64,000 nt of DNA, taken from NCBI GenBank assembly GCA_030149525.1, contig JASBRJ010000352.1:1-64000 (forward strand), written 5' to 3'. The position numbers were made by a program, and so were the translations under genes. A model generated the notes under the pieces. The model was not told the DNA's origin. It made no database searches and saw only the letters and a list, made by a program, of their open reading frames with translations. Of this stretch, positions 16,686 to 25,414 are shown piece by piece. The number at the start of each line of letters is the position of its first letter. Positions within the stretch are counted from its first letter, which is position 1. This DNA is from a bacterium (GTDB lineage: Bacteria > Vulcanimicrobiota > Xenobia > Xenobiales > JADMJV01).

Positions 16686-17753
16686 CTAGAACCAGTAGAC
16701 CTGAGAGTCCGGGTCGGGTATCCCCGGGTCATGGACCGGTCTGGGAGGCGGCGGCGGTATGACAGCCTTGGAATAGTCTTGATGAAGCACCATTCCGATA
16801 TAGTCGTACAGTTCACCATTCCGGTTTTTCAGGCCCTGATGGGAATTGTCGGTTCGGAAAATTTCGCCCTCGGGGGAGCCGGGAAAGGTGAGATAAGCTT
16901 CCACCGCTTCGGCAAAGTATTCTCGTACATCCTCAGAGGCGCGATCACTTGTGAAGACAGCCTCGACTCCGGCCGTTTCCGCTTTTTTGAGATCTTTTTG
17001 GTAGAGTGCGTCGACCGTCGCTCGATGGGCGGCACCGAGTCCGGGCAGGCCGGTCATGGTGTCTAAGAGGTGATCCAGCGCGTGTCCTGTCTCATGGATG
17101 GCCAGGCGATAGTTTCCTATCTCAACGGCGTTCTCAGGGGTAAACTTTTTGTGTAACAGCACTAACCGATCTTCGGCCCTGTTGATGCCCAGCGAGCGCT
17201 CCACGAATTCTGCCGTGACCTCTTTGGAATTCCGAAGGAGGTTGTGGGGGATCGGTTTGCCCTGATGATAGGTGTGGGGCAGAAGGAGAAGCCCTTCAGG
17301 CAGCTCTTTGTTGAGCTGATGGAAGGACTGGACCCAATCCTGAAAATGCTCTTCGGGAATGTTTTGTCGAGCCGCGATCTGCTCGAGATTCGGAGTCTCT
17401 CGGGAGAGGCCCAGATGAAAATCGAGTCCGGCCTTTCTCAGTTCTCGGGTGAGGCTATCGGTCAGTTCTTCCACTGAAGAAGCCTGAATTTCAGGCAGCG
17501 CTGTCCGAACAATTCTGTTGGCCTGGCTCTTTTCCGCGTTGTACTCTTGCTCCGAGAGTGTCCTCAGGGCAGGGGAATCGAAAAGGCTCTCTCCGTCGTC
17601 CAGAACAGCCACTCGAGCTCCGTACCTGTCGAGGGCGTCGAGAACCGGCTCCGGAAAGGCCGCAAGATCTTGTTCCACCTGAGGATAGGCGCCGGGAACC
17701 ACATTCTGCAAAGATCTGGAGGAGAGGGGGACTTTGATGGGAGCTATTCTCAC
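16686..17753 (-). CDS. ATLF-like zinc metallopeptidase
   Basis: The 355-aa protein has a zinc-binding HETGHALDH motif (His220, Glu221, His224) and, about 58 residues on, REYFAEAVEAYL, whose Glu (about 282) matches the third ligand in the anthrax lethal factor-like (ATLF) clan. The N-terminal 200 residues are helical and unassigned, and the tail is proline-rich (PPPPPRPVHDPG). No signal peptide is apparent. In this window it is one of several peptidases with long extensions and no obvious export signal. Target unknown. Confidence 0.75.
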   Translation of the reverse strand: MRIAPIKVPLSSRSLQNVVPGAYPQVEQDLAAFPEPVLDALDRYGARVAVLDDGESLFDSPALRTLSEQEYNAEKSQANRIVRTALPEIQASSVEELTDSLTRELRKAGLDFHLGLSRETPNLEQIAARQNIPEEHFQDWVQSFHQLNKELPEGLLLLPHTYHQGKPIPHNLLRNSKEVTAEFVERSLGINRAEDRLVLLHKKFTPENAVEIGNYRLAIHETGHALDHLLDTMTGLPGLGAAHRATVDALYQKDLKKAETAGVEAVFTSDRASEDVREYFAEAVEAYLTFPGSPEGEIFRTDNSHQGLKNRNGELYDYIGMVLHQDYSKAVIPPPPPRPVHDPGIPDPDSQVYWF

Positions 17754-17802
17754 TTACGCATTTTTACCCTGAGGAGCGAAAATGTCGTTTCAAAAATGAA
17801 AA

Positions 17803-19668
17803 CTAACCCCCAGACTCCAGGTCGCGAGCCAGTTCCATAAGTTTCACAAACTCACGACGATAGCGGGAAGGGTCCTCTCCCAGGGAGTTACGAGCCCAGG
17901 CGAGACATTGATCGAAGGTGGAGCTTCCCTTGTGCTCGGAGTCTCTCAGCAGCATCCCGGCCGACGCGACGCTTGCCGCGAAACGCAAGTTTTCCGACGC
18001 CCTGGTAAAAGCTCGGCTTTCCGTTTTCACCACGAACTCTCTGAGTTTGCTCGTTTCCTTCTGAGGTTCCTTGTAGCGAACTTTCACCAGAGCAAGCTCG
18101 TTGGTTCTGGCCGCAGCGGTCGTGTCGCGCCCCTGTTGATAGCGAAGATGGGAGTCGGCCGACCTGCCCGGAACGATTTCGTAGAGAGCGGTCACCGTGT
18201 GGCCGGCGCCCATTTCCCCGGCGTCCTTCTTGTCGTCGGCGAAATCTTCGTTGTTCAATCGACGGTTCTCGTAGCCGATGAGGCGGTACGATTTGACTTT
18301 GAGGGGGTTGAACTCCAATTGCAGTTTCACATCTTTCGCCACGGTGATGAGGGTCGAACCGGCCTCTTTGACCAGAACTTTACGAGCTTCCATGAGGCTG
18401 TCGATGTAAGCGTAGTTACCGTTCCCTTTGTCGGCCAGTTGCTCCATGGTGGAGTCTTTGAGATTTCCGCTTCCGAAGCCCAGAACAGTAAGGAAGATGC
18501 CGCTTTCTCGCTTCTCTTCGATGAGTCTCACGAGATCGCCCCGGCTACTCACTCCAACATTGAAGTCGCCGTCGGTGGCGAGAATGACCCGGTTGATGGC
18601 GCCCTTTCGGAAGTTCTCTGAAGCCAGTTTGTAAGCCAGTTCAATTCCTGCCCCGCCGTTGGTCGAACCACCGGCGCTGAGGCGTTCCAAGGCCTCCAAA
18701 ATCTTGCCTTTGTCCTCACCCGAGGTGGGGTCGAGAACGGTTCCGGAAGCCCCCGCGTAAACCACGATGGCCACCCGGTCTTCAGGGCGTAGAGTTTTTG
18801 TGAGGAGCTTCATTCCGTTTTTGAGGAGAGGGAGCTTATCTGGAGAGCCCATGGAGCCGGAAACGTCGAGGAGGAAGACAAGATTGCGGGGAGGCGCATC
18901 CTTTTGCTCGATCTCCGGCGCGGCCAGAGCGACTTGAAGCAGTTGGTGCTCGCTTTTCCAAGGGCAGTCGGTGAGTTCGGTGGAGACGGAGAACGGTCGA
19001 TCCTTTTCAGGGGTCTTGAATCGATAGTTGAAGTAGTTCAGCATTTCTTCAATTCGAACGGCGTCTTTGGGCGGGCGACTCCCCTTCAAGAGAAAGCGCC
19101 GAATGTTGCTGTAGGACGCCGTATCCACGTCGATAGAGAAGGTCGAAAGCGGATCGGAGGTGACTTCCCTAAAGCCTGTTTCTGAGATATGATCGTAGCT
19201 CTCTGTATTGAACTGTGGAGCGGAGCGGTAAGACACACCGCCGCCGTTGTAGCCGACGCCGGTACTATAGAGACCCAGGCGAGGCTTGGCGGGAGCCGGT
19301 CGATTCACAGCAGGCTCAGGAGACTCTTCCCCGACCACGGCAACAGTGGAGCCGACGAAGATCTGATCGCCTGACAATCGCACGTTGATCCTGTTCCCCG
19401 AGGCCGTGACCACCTTGTTTAAGGCGAGGTGAGCAGGCGTTTTCTCAAAGACGACACTGACGCGCCCCTGGAGTCCCGCAGGCAGAACCAGTTTTTTCCC
19501 CATCTGATCGGCAATGTATTGGAGCACGGTTGCGATTTCCGCATTGGTGAACGTCTTTGTTATCAGCACCTGCTTCTGAGCGAGTGCCGGCGCCAGGAGC
19601 AGCGCTGTCAAAAAGACTGAGAGAATTTTTCGAGTCAAAGTGAGCCCCCTAAAGGATGGTTTCTCCAC
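17803..19668 (-). CDS. STN domain plus YfbK-type vWA protein
   Basis: This 621-aa secreted protein has a signal peptide (about 10-30, ending ALAQ). An STN-like short domain follows (TNAEIATVLQYIADQMGKKL to about 105), of the kind found in secretins and TonB receptors. After a linker comes the YfbK-family core: FSIDVDTASYSNIRRFL (about 175), then a vWA domain with MIDAS motif DVSGSMG and later GGSTNGG and ATDGDFN, and a C-terminal DUF3520-like region. YfbK proteins are outer-envelope vWA proteins of unclear function. An STN domain at the front is unusual and hints at docking to an outer membrane channel. Confidence 0.82.
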   Translation of the reverse strand: MEKPSFRGLTLTRKILSVFLTALLLAPALAQKQVLITKTFTNAEIATVLQYIADQMGKKLVLPAGLQGRVSVVFEKTPAHLALNKVVTASGNRINVRLSGDQIFVGSTVAVVGEESPEPAVNRPAPAKPRLGLYSTGVGYNGGGVSYRSAPQFNTESYDHISETGFREVTSDPLSTFSIDVDTASYSNIRRFLLKGSRPPKDAVRIEEMLNYFNYRFKTPEKDRPFSVSTELTDCPWKSEHQLLQVALAAPEIEQKDAPPRNLVFLLDVSGSMGSPDKLPLLKNGMKLLTKTLRPEDRVAIVVYAGASGTVLDPTSGEDKGKILEALERLSAGGSTNGGAGIELAYKLASENFRKGAINRVILATDGDFNVGVSSRGDLVRLIEEKRESGIFLTVLGFGSGNLKDSTMEQLADKGNGNYAYIDSLMEARKVLVKEAGSTLITVAKDVKLQLEFNPLKVKSYRLIGYENRRLNNEDFADDKKDAGEMGAGHTVTALYEIVPGRSADSHLRYQQGRDTTAAARTNELALVKVRYKEPQKETSKLREFVVKTESRAFTRASENLRFAASVASAGMLLRDSEHKGSSTFDQCLAWARNSLGEDPSRYRREFVKLMELARDLESGG

Positions 19669-19680
19669 CCCTGTCGGAGG

Positions 19681-20697
19681 CTACGGAACTTTATTCCCCC
19701 AGAGTTCCTCTGGAAGCTCCACGATGTGAACATCGTCTCGCGCCTCACCCTTGGCCTCACGGTCCCATCTATTGAAAGCCAGAGCTTTCCCATCCGGCGA
19801 CCAGGCGGGCGCATATTCCTGTCCTTGCAGGTCGGTCACCTGAGTGACGTTGGAACCGTCGGCGTTCATGACGTAAACATCCAATTCGTACTGATCGTTG
19901 TCGCGGTCGGAGACGAAGGCGATTTTTGAACCGTCGGGCGACCAGGTCACGTCGAGGTTTCGTTGGAGCCCTTGAAGGATGACCTTCTCTTCTTTGGTGA
20001 TCGGGTCGATGGTCATAACAGAGTTGGCGAGAGCACGGCGGCTGTGTCGTTCGAAGAGGATCGATTTCCCGTTAGGTGACCATTCCGGATTCTTATCGGT
20101 GAAACGTCCTCCGTCGCCGTCGGTGAGTACGCGTTCTTTCTTGCCGGTGATATCGGTAATTCGAAGTTGGTACCATCCGTCGAACTTGCCGTCGAAGGCG
20201 ATTTGATGGCCGCCGGGGCTCCAGGACAGATCCTGCTGAATGTGACCGCCCTTGGAAATGAAGGTGGGGTTTTGTCCGTCGGCGTCCATGATGGTAATAC
20301 GGTCCGGATAGTGGCCCTTGGTGAACTGAAAAGCGATGCGGTTGCCTTGAGGGCTGTACTCCGGCTCCTGGCCGTCGGTCTGAAGAATCTTGGCGTCGCT
20401 CCCATCGGGGTTGCTGGAATAAACCGCCCAGGAACCGACCTCGTAGTCTCGGTGCTTCCCGAAAACTCCGTAGGTGATGCGTTTTCCGTCAGGGCTCCAG
20501 TCGGGAGTAGTGACCCAATCGCCCTCGGGACCCAGGCGATGAAGAATCTTGCTGTCGCTTCGACTCAAGACAACCACGTCTCGCCCTTTTTCTGAGGCTA
20601 CCATCTGACTGTCCGGAGACCAGGTTGGTCGCCCGTCCGTGTTTTCATAGGCTTTGGGTCTTGGTTGTGCGGCTTGAAGCCCGGGTGAAATCTTCAT
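19681..20697 (-). CDS. TolB-like beta-propeller protein (paralogue of 700-1722)
   Basis: This 338-aa protein has PD40 repeats (WSPDSQM, WSPDGKR, YSPQGNR, WSPNGKS, WSPDGSK, WSPDGKA) in the same register as the protein at 700-1722, from which it probably arose by duplication. No signal peptide is seen, so it is not a standard periplasmic TolB. It follows the C11-like gene with 76 bases between and precedes the YfbK-like gene by 12 bases, suggesting co-transcription with one or both. Confidence 0.78.
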   Translation of the reverse strand: MKISPGLQAAQPRPKAYENTDGRPTWSPDSQMVASEKGRDVVVLSRSDSKILHRLGPEGDWVTTPDWSPDGKRITYGVFGKHRDYEVGSWAVYSSNPDGSDAKILQTDGQEPEYSPQGNRIAFQFTKGHYPDRITIMDADGQNPTFISKGGHIQQDLSWSPGGHQIAFDGKFDGWYQLRITDITGKKERVLTDGDGGRFTDKNPEWSPNGKSILFERHSRRALANSVMTIDPITKEEKVILQGLQRNLDVTWSPDGSKIAFVSDRDNDQYELDVYVMNADGSNVTQVTDLQGQEYAPAWSPDGKALAFNRWDREAKGEARDDVHIVELPEELWGNKVP

Positions 20698-20773
20698 GTT
20701 TTGCTCCTTGTTTGAGGAGCACAGGGACCACCCTAAAATATCTTTTCAGAAAAGAGGGAAGCTAAAAGAGTTG

Positions 20774-23700
20774 TTAATCTTTTGTCAGAGTCTCAACCGG
20801 TTCAAAACGGCCTAGATGAAGACCGACGCCTTTTTCCGGTCCGCGAGGCGTGATCTTGTCTATGGCGTCTCCGACTTTCGCGCCGGTCAGGAGTCCTACG
20901 CCGGCAAAAGCCACTCCGCTTACGGCCAGAGTGTTGAGGACGGCACCTGAGAAAAAGCCCGTAACGGCCCCGGCAATCCGGCCCGGCAATTCCCCGTATG
21001 CTCGACCGACGTTCTCGTGAGTTTTGATGCCGACTTTCTCCGACGGCACCAAGAGAAGCTGCTTGATTCCCTTAGCCACCCGCCCCTCAAAGAGTCCTTC
21101 CAGCGGGCTCAGATCGGGGTCTTTCTCCTGATCTGGCTCGGATATCTCTCCAGTCTTGTGCTCTTCCGAGGGCTCATCTGCTTCGAAGATCTCCGGATTG
21201 GCTTCCATGAACTCATCAACCACCTTGGTGAGAACTTCCATCTCCGCCTTACTGGCCGGCTCATGCGTCCCCGCAGCGCTGACCCCGGTCCAACCCGCTC
21301 GGGCTCCGGCGAGCCCTCCGAAAAGAAGGGCAGGAACAGCCACTACGGCACCGGCCACAGCACCACCGGCAAGACCCAGAGCGCCTTTCACTGTTCCGTT
21401 CAAGAATCCACCGACTTTCGAGAGAAGGCCCTTCTCTTTGGCCTCCTCCAGCGAATGCAGATCGGTGAGGGCGTCCGCCTCCTTGCCGGTGAGGTTTGCA
21501 ACGTAGTCTCGTAGCCCGGCTTTGGTCTCTTTAAGCTCTTTCGAGTCGCCGGGCGCATCGCGCAGGCTTTCGGGTATCTCTGCTCCCGCGTAGTCCTCCT
21601 GTCTGTCGGACTTGGGGCGTAGGCTCTCTTTAGCTGAATCCTGAAGTTTCTTAATGGCTTTGTCTAAGGCACCCGTTTCGGACAGGCGCGAGACTTCGTT
21701 GATCAGTCCTGCGGTCACGCCTCGTTGCAACGGCGCCTTGAAGATCATCTCCATAAACTCTTTGTATTTCACGCTTTTGAGAAGCGCCGTTTCTCCCATT
21801 TTCGGGTCGAAATCCCAATCGTCTAGAGGTAGATAAAGCGAGGGTCCGCGTCGACCTTCGTAATCTTCAGCGACTTTCTGTCCCAGAACTTGAGCTTCGG
21901 AGGCGGCTTGGAGTTCCTGGATCGCTTTTTTGAGCTTGGGGCTCTTGATGCGGGCATCTTTGGAGGCGTGATCGAGCACCTGCAGCAGATCGCGATTGTC
22001 CACGTCGAACATGACGTTGATCAGGGGGTTGATGCCGTAACTGGGAGCCCTGGCGATATTCTCTTTCAGATATTCGGCATACTTCGGTTCGGCAAGCGCC
22101 GCCTCAAAGAAGCCACCCAGAGCTTTCTGAAAGCGCTTAGCCTTCTCCGGTGAGAGGTCATAGGCCCCGATAGTGCTGGCATGATGCTGGCTCTTGTCTC
22201 CGCCGATGGCGGCGGGTGCTTGGGACCACTCCTCCAGAAGATACTCGGCATACTCGCGCCCGCCGGCCTTGCTGGTCTTGGGATCGTTGAGAAACCCGAA
22301 GGTGGAGATGGGATTGGAGCCCGCCATGAGTTCCGGAGAGGCCAGAAGGGTCTCGATATCGCCGGTTTGGGCCAGGGCGTGGATGAAAGAGGTGTTTCCC
22401 ATAAGGCAACTGACCAGCATCAGGTTGTCGATCTTGGGTCGTCGACCGGTCTCTTTCTCAACTCTGTCCAGCGCTTTGCTGATGGCTCCGGCGAAATTGT
22501 CTACCGACATGGCGTGGTTCGCTTCGGCGTTGTTGTGCTCCCCGTCGGGCAACAAGCCTTTCTCGGCGCCACCATGACCGCCCACCAGAAAGCGAATGCG
22601 GTCGTCGCCCATGTTAGAGGACACGGTTTCGTATATGAAGTCCTCCAGCACCTTCGGATCGTTCATGGCAAGCGAGGGGTCCAGGCGCTTGATCTCCTGA
22701 AGTTCCCCTTTTTGGGCTCGCTCCACGCGCAGATTCCGTTTCGTGGGGAGATCGCTTCTCATGGTGATGATGTCGACTTGCTCGGAGGAGCCGATCTGAG
22801 TGATCCGTTGGGGCAGATCGTCGTAGTTGCCCTTTTCAATCGGATCGAAAGGGGAGACATGATAGAACATCATGAGGTTGTCGGAGTCGATCTTTTCACC
22901 GTCGAACGGCTTGGAGGCCGCTCTGCCAACGCGCCCCGCCCGATGGAACTTCTCAAAATCTTCCAGGCTCTTAAGTTCGTGGAGTTGACCCTTGCCGTCC
23001 AGGGCTACCAGTCGCTCTCCTTGAGAAAGTTGAAAGTAGGCGGCCCGGTCGTCGGCTCTCACCACCATGCCTTTCATCTCTCCGTGGGTGTGTTGAGTCA
23101 TGAAGATGGTCTTTTTGTCGGTTTGCTTCTTGAAGCGATTCTTGAAGAGTTTCACCGAGGGCTGAGTGGAGCGTTCCCAATTGGCCGCTACTTCCAATTC
23201 CTCTTGGGAGAGGGCCAGAGGCAAGGGGAGAGGGCGCTCATCGTCGGCGAAGGAGACATCCACCTTTCCCGTTTTGGCCAGAGACTCGGCAAGCGTTCGT
23301 TCGAATTCCAATTGCGAGTTTCCACCAAAGGCTCCCAAGATCCGACTCAAGGTGGACTCTTTGCTGTCCGAGTCTCCGTGATTGTGGGGACTCAGGGTGA
23401 TGCCCGGAGCTTCGATCTGCTCCAACCGTCGACGCGCCTCGGCGACTTTCTGGTCTGTCTGGCTGAGAAAGGAGACGGCGCTCTTCCAACCGTTGTGGGT
23501 CTCGAATTCTCCGTCACTTCTCTGAAAAACAACTCGGCTGCCACGGTTGAGGGAGAGGGCCGCTCCCGCCGAGTCGGTGGCCAAATGGCTCTTTCCTCGC
23601 GCCAGGTAGAACCTGTGACCGGCGAGTTCGGCTGTCTTCAAATGGAGATGAAGCTTTTGGAGTTCGGGATCCACCTCCCGGCCGGCCATCAGGGCAGCAT

Positions 23701-24013
23701 AGGCCGGAACGTCGCTTTCTTCGCGAACAGCCAGTACAAAAGTTTTCTCGTCGGCGGTCTTGAAATCGACCAGCGCCTCGTATCCCGCTTGGAGGTTTTT
23801 GGGTATGCGGGTGGTTTCGAGGTAAGACGCCTTTCGATCATGTTGGGCTAGAAGCTGAAAGGAGTCGGACAGGGGTTGAAGCCGGGCTGAATCCACCAGG
23901 CTGTCCAAGGACTCTTTGGTCTGGTTGAGTTGCTCGGGGGTGAGCTTTCGCTCCGGAAACGCCTTGAAAGGTAGATTCTTGTCTGGACCGTTCAACTTCA
24001 TAGTGCTTTTCAT
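20774..24013 (-). CDS. Large C11/clostripain-like cysteine peptidase
   Basis: In this 1079-aa protein the caspase-like fold is recognisable near the middle: His480 in FLVGGHGGAEKG and Cys536 in LMLVSCLMGNTSF, spaced as in clostripain/C11 peptidases, with strands before each. The N-terminal 380 residues are unassigned. After about 640 come charged helices, then glycine/alanine-rich hydrophobic stretches (KGALGLAGGAVAGAVVAVPAL at about 870; a similar one near the end) that could span or perforate membranes. No signal peptide is visible. C11 peptidases often cut after Arg/Lys and can be self-activating. The combination with membrane-active-looking segments is odd; effector or programmed-death roles are speculation. 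Confidence 0.75.
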   Translation of the reverse strand: MKSTMKLNGPDKNLPFKAFPERKLTPEQLNQTKESLDSLVDSARLQPLSDSFQLLAQHDRKASYLETTRIPKNLQAGYEALVDFKTADEKTFVLAVREESDVPAYAALMAGREVDPELQKLHLHLKTAELAGHRFYLARGKSHLATDSAGAALSLNRGSRVVFQRSDGEFETHNGWKSAVSFLSQTDQKVAEARRRLEQIEAPGITLSPHNHGDSDSKESTLSRILGAFGGNSQLEFERTLAESLAKTGKVDVSFADDERPLPLPLALSQEELEVAANWERSTQPSVKLFKNRFKKQTDKKTIFMTQHTHGEMKGMVVRADDRAAYFQLSQGERLVALDGKGQLHELKSLEDFEKFHRAGRVGRAASKPFDGEKIDSDNLMMFYHVSPFDPIEKGNYDDLPQRITQIGSSEQVDIITMRSDLPTKRNLRVERAQKGELQEIKRLDPSLAMNDPKVLEDFIYETVSSNMGDDRIRFLVGGHGGAEKGLLPDGEHNNAEANHAMSVDNFAGAISKALDRVEKETGRRPKIDNLMLVSCLMGNTSFIHALAQTGDIETLLASPELMAGSNPISTFGFLNDPKTSKAGGREYAEYLLEEWSQAPAAIGGDKSQHHASTIGAYDLSPEKAKRFQKALGGFFEAALAEPKYAEYLKENIARAPSYGINPLINVMFDVDNRDLLQVLDHASKDARIKSPKLKKAIQELQAASEAQVLGQKVAEDYEGRRGPSLYLPLDDWDFDPKMGETALLKSVKYKEFMEMIFKAPLQRGVTAGLINEVSRLSETGALDKAIKKLQDSAKESLRPKSDRQEDYAGAEIPESLRDAPGDSKELKETKAGLRDYVANLTGKEADALTDLHSLEEAKEKGLLSKVGGFLNGTVKGALGLAGGAVAGAVVAVPALLFGGLAGARAGWTGVSAAGTHEPASKAEMEVLTKVVDEFMEANPEIFEADEPSEEHKTGEISEPDQEKDPDLSPLEGLFEGRVAKGIKQLLLVPSEKVGIKTHENVGRAYGELPGRIAGAVTGFFSGAVLNTLAVSGVAFAGVGLLTGAKVGDAIDKITPRGPEKGVGLHLGRFEPVETLTKD

Positions 24014-24184
24014 TCTAGTGGCCGGGCACGGCAGTGTCTATGTGGAGGTAGCAAAAGTGAAGCCGCCTGACAGATTCTTTACAATTCGAGGCTGTCGTGG
24101 GAGATCTCGGTTAGACCAAGAAAAGCGCCCGCCAAGCCTTGGAATCGAGAGGCTTGGAAAAGACTTAGATGGGAACAACAAAAC

Positions 24185-24511
24185 ATGTCTGACTTGAAAG
24201 TAGAAGTATTACAGGAAGGATCCGGGGCCGTCGCCGAGAGCGGACAGAACGTGTCCGTCCACTACACCGGATGGCTTACCGATGGAACCAAGTTCGACTC
24301 TTCCGTCGACCGTGGTCAGCCTTTTCAGTTTCCCCTTGGTGCGGGGCGGGTCATTCAGGGCTGGGACCAGGGCGTGCAGGGGATGAAGATCGGCGAAAAA
24401 CGCAAGCTGACCATTCCGCCTGAAATGGGATACGGCGCTCGAGGTGCCGGTGGTGTGATTCCTCCCAACGCGACCCTGGTTTTTGAAGTGGAACTTCTGG
24501 GACTCAACTGA
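24185..24511 (+). CDS. FKBP-type peptidyl-prolyl isomerase
   Basis: The 108 residues form one complete FKBP domain: [54 protein letters not shown] and the [14 protein letters not shown] end. Active-site aromatic residues (Tyr, Phe, Trp, Tyr) are conserved, so cis-trans isomerisation of X-Pro bonds is expected. There is no signal peptide, so it is a cytoplasmic folding helper. It is a single-gene unit with its own terminator. Confidence 0.95.
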   Translation: MSDLKVEVLQEGSGAVAESGQNVSVHYTGWLTDGTKFDSSVDRGQPFQFPLGAGRVIQGWDQGVQGMKIGEKRKLTIPPEMGYGARGAGGVIPPNATLVFEVELLGLN

Positions 24512-24529
24512 CAGAACCCGTGGAGAAAC

Positions 24530-24570
24530 AAAAAAAGACCCCCGCAGAGTTGGCTGAGGGGTCTTTTTTT
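24530..24570. terminator. Bidirectional rho-independent terminator
   Basis: The stem GACCCC/GGGGTC (24537-24542 with 24558-24563) is flanked by an A run and a T run that also pair (AAAAAAA/TTTTTTT). It ends the FKBP gene and probably also the convergent gene at 24590-25300. Confidence 0.85.
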
Positions 24571-24589
24571 GTAGGGATGTGAGCCGGTT

Positions 24590-25300
24590 TTAACGACAGC
24601 CGCGTCGATAGAATCTGCGGTAAGGCCGGTAGAATCCGCCGCCGAAGTAAGGACTGTAGGCGCCGTAGTACCCCCACGGACCGGCCCAGCCTCCCCAGGG
24701 GCTCCCGAAGCCGCCCCACCCGTAGCCGACTCCGAAGGTTGCACGACTTCGCCGGCGGCGAGAATCCTCGTTGCGGGCGATGATCGCTTCTCGGGTGTTG
24801 GTGAGAGCCGTGGTGGCCTCGTCCAATTCCAACATCATAAGGTCCAGAGCCGCTTTTTGCTGAGGCTCAAGGGTGAGCGGAGCGGTGGAGATTCGCAATC
24901 GACGAGCCAGCGACTCCAACTCGACCTTGGCCCGAAGGTACTCCTCAGAGTCAGAATTCTGAAGCTGATTTCTGAGAGTTTGCGAGGTGGAGAGAAGGCT
25001 CATGATGTCTTCCCGAACCATATTCTCCGCCCAGGTGGGGGAGGCTACGGCCTCTTGGAGTTGCTGATTCACTCTCGTTTCGCTATCGCTCTCTTCCGGG
25101 CTTTGGGCCGGGACGAGTTCGGGGGCGGGAGGCGCCTGCCCGGTGGGGTCGGCGACGTCTGTGTCCGAGCCCATAAGTGCCATGAAGGCACGAGCCTGGA
25201 TCTCCAGACGTTTGAGGTGGTAGTCGCTGGACTCGGCCAGGGCATTTTGCCCTAACAACACTAAGGCGAGCACCACTGATAGAAATTTGTTTTTACCCAT
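24590..25300 (-). CDS. Secreted protein with Gly/Tyr/Trp-rich tail
   Basis: This 236-aa protein has a signal peptide (FLSVVLALVLLGQNALA, cut about 22). The centre is acidic and helical (about 60-180). The last 45 residues are glycine- and aromatic-rich (FGVGYGWGGFGSPWGGW, YFGGGFYRPYRRFYRRG) and end in an Arg-rich cap. Such tails occur in surface-adhesive or low-complexity envelope proteins. I know no family for the core; function unknown. Confidence 0.65.
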   Translation of the reverse strand: MGKNKFLSVVLALVLLGQNALAESSDYHLKRLEIQARAFMALMGSDTDVADPTGQAPPAPELVPAQSPEESDSETRVNQQLQEAVASPTWAENMVREDIMSLLSTSQTLRNQLQNSDSEEYLRAKVELESLARRLRISTAPLTLEPQQKAALDLMMLELDEATTALTNTREAIIARNEDSRRRRSRATFGVGYGWGGFGSPWGGWAGPWGYYGAYSPYFGGGFYRPYRRFYRRGCR

Positions 25301-25414
25301 GTGTCTACTCCGTTCGCTCTAATCCCCGTCTCTCATGAAATTGGCTCAGGGGGAGCGAAAGACCTTTCCGAGCCCTTGAACCACGGGAATCAGGACATGT
25401 TTCTTCCCAGGATG

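Noticed and set aside
22181-23851. 556-codon open frame on the plus strand
   Set aside because: It is fully antisense to the C11-like gene, has no family resemblance or ribosome-binding site and follows the codon phase of the real gene.
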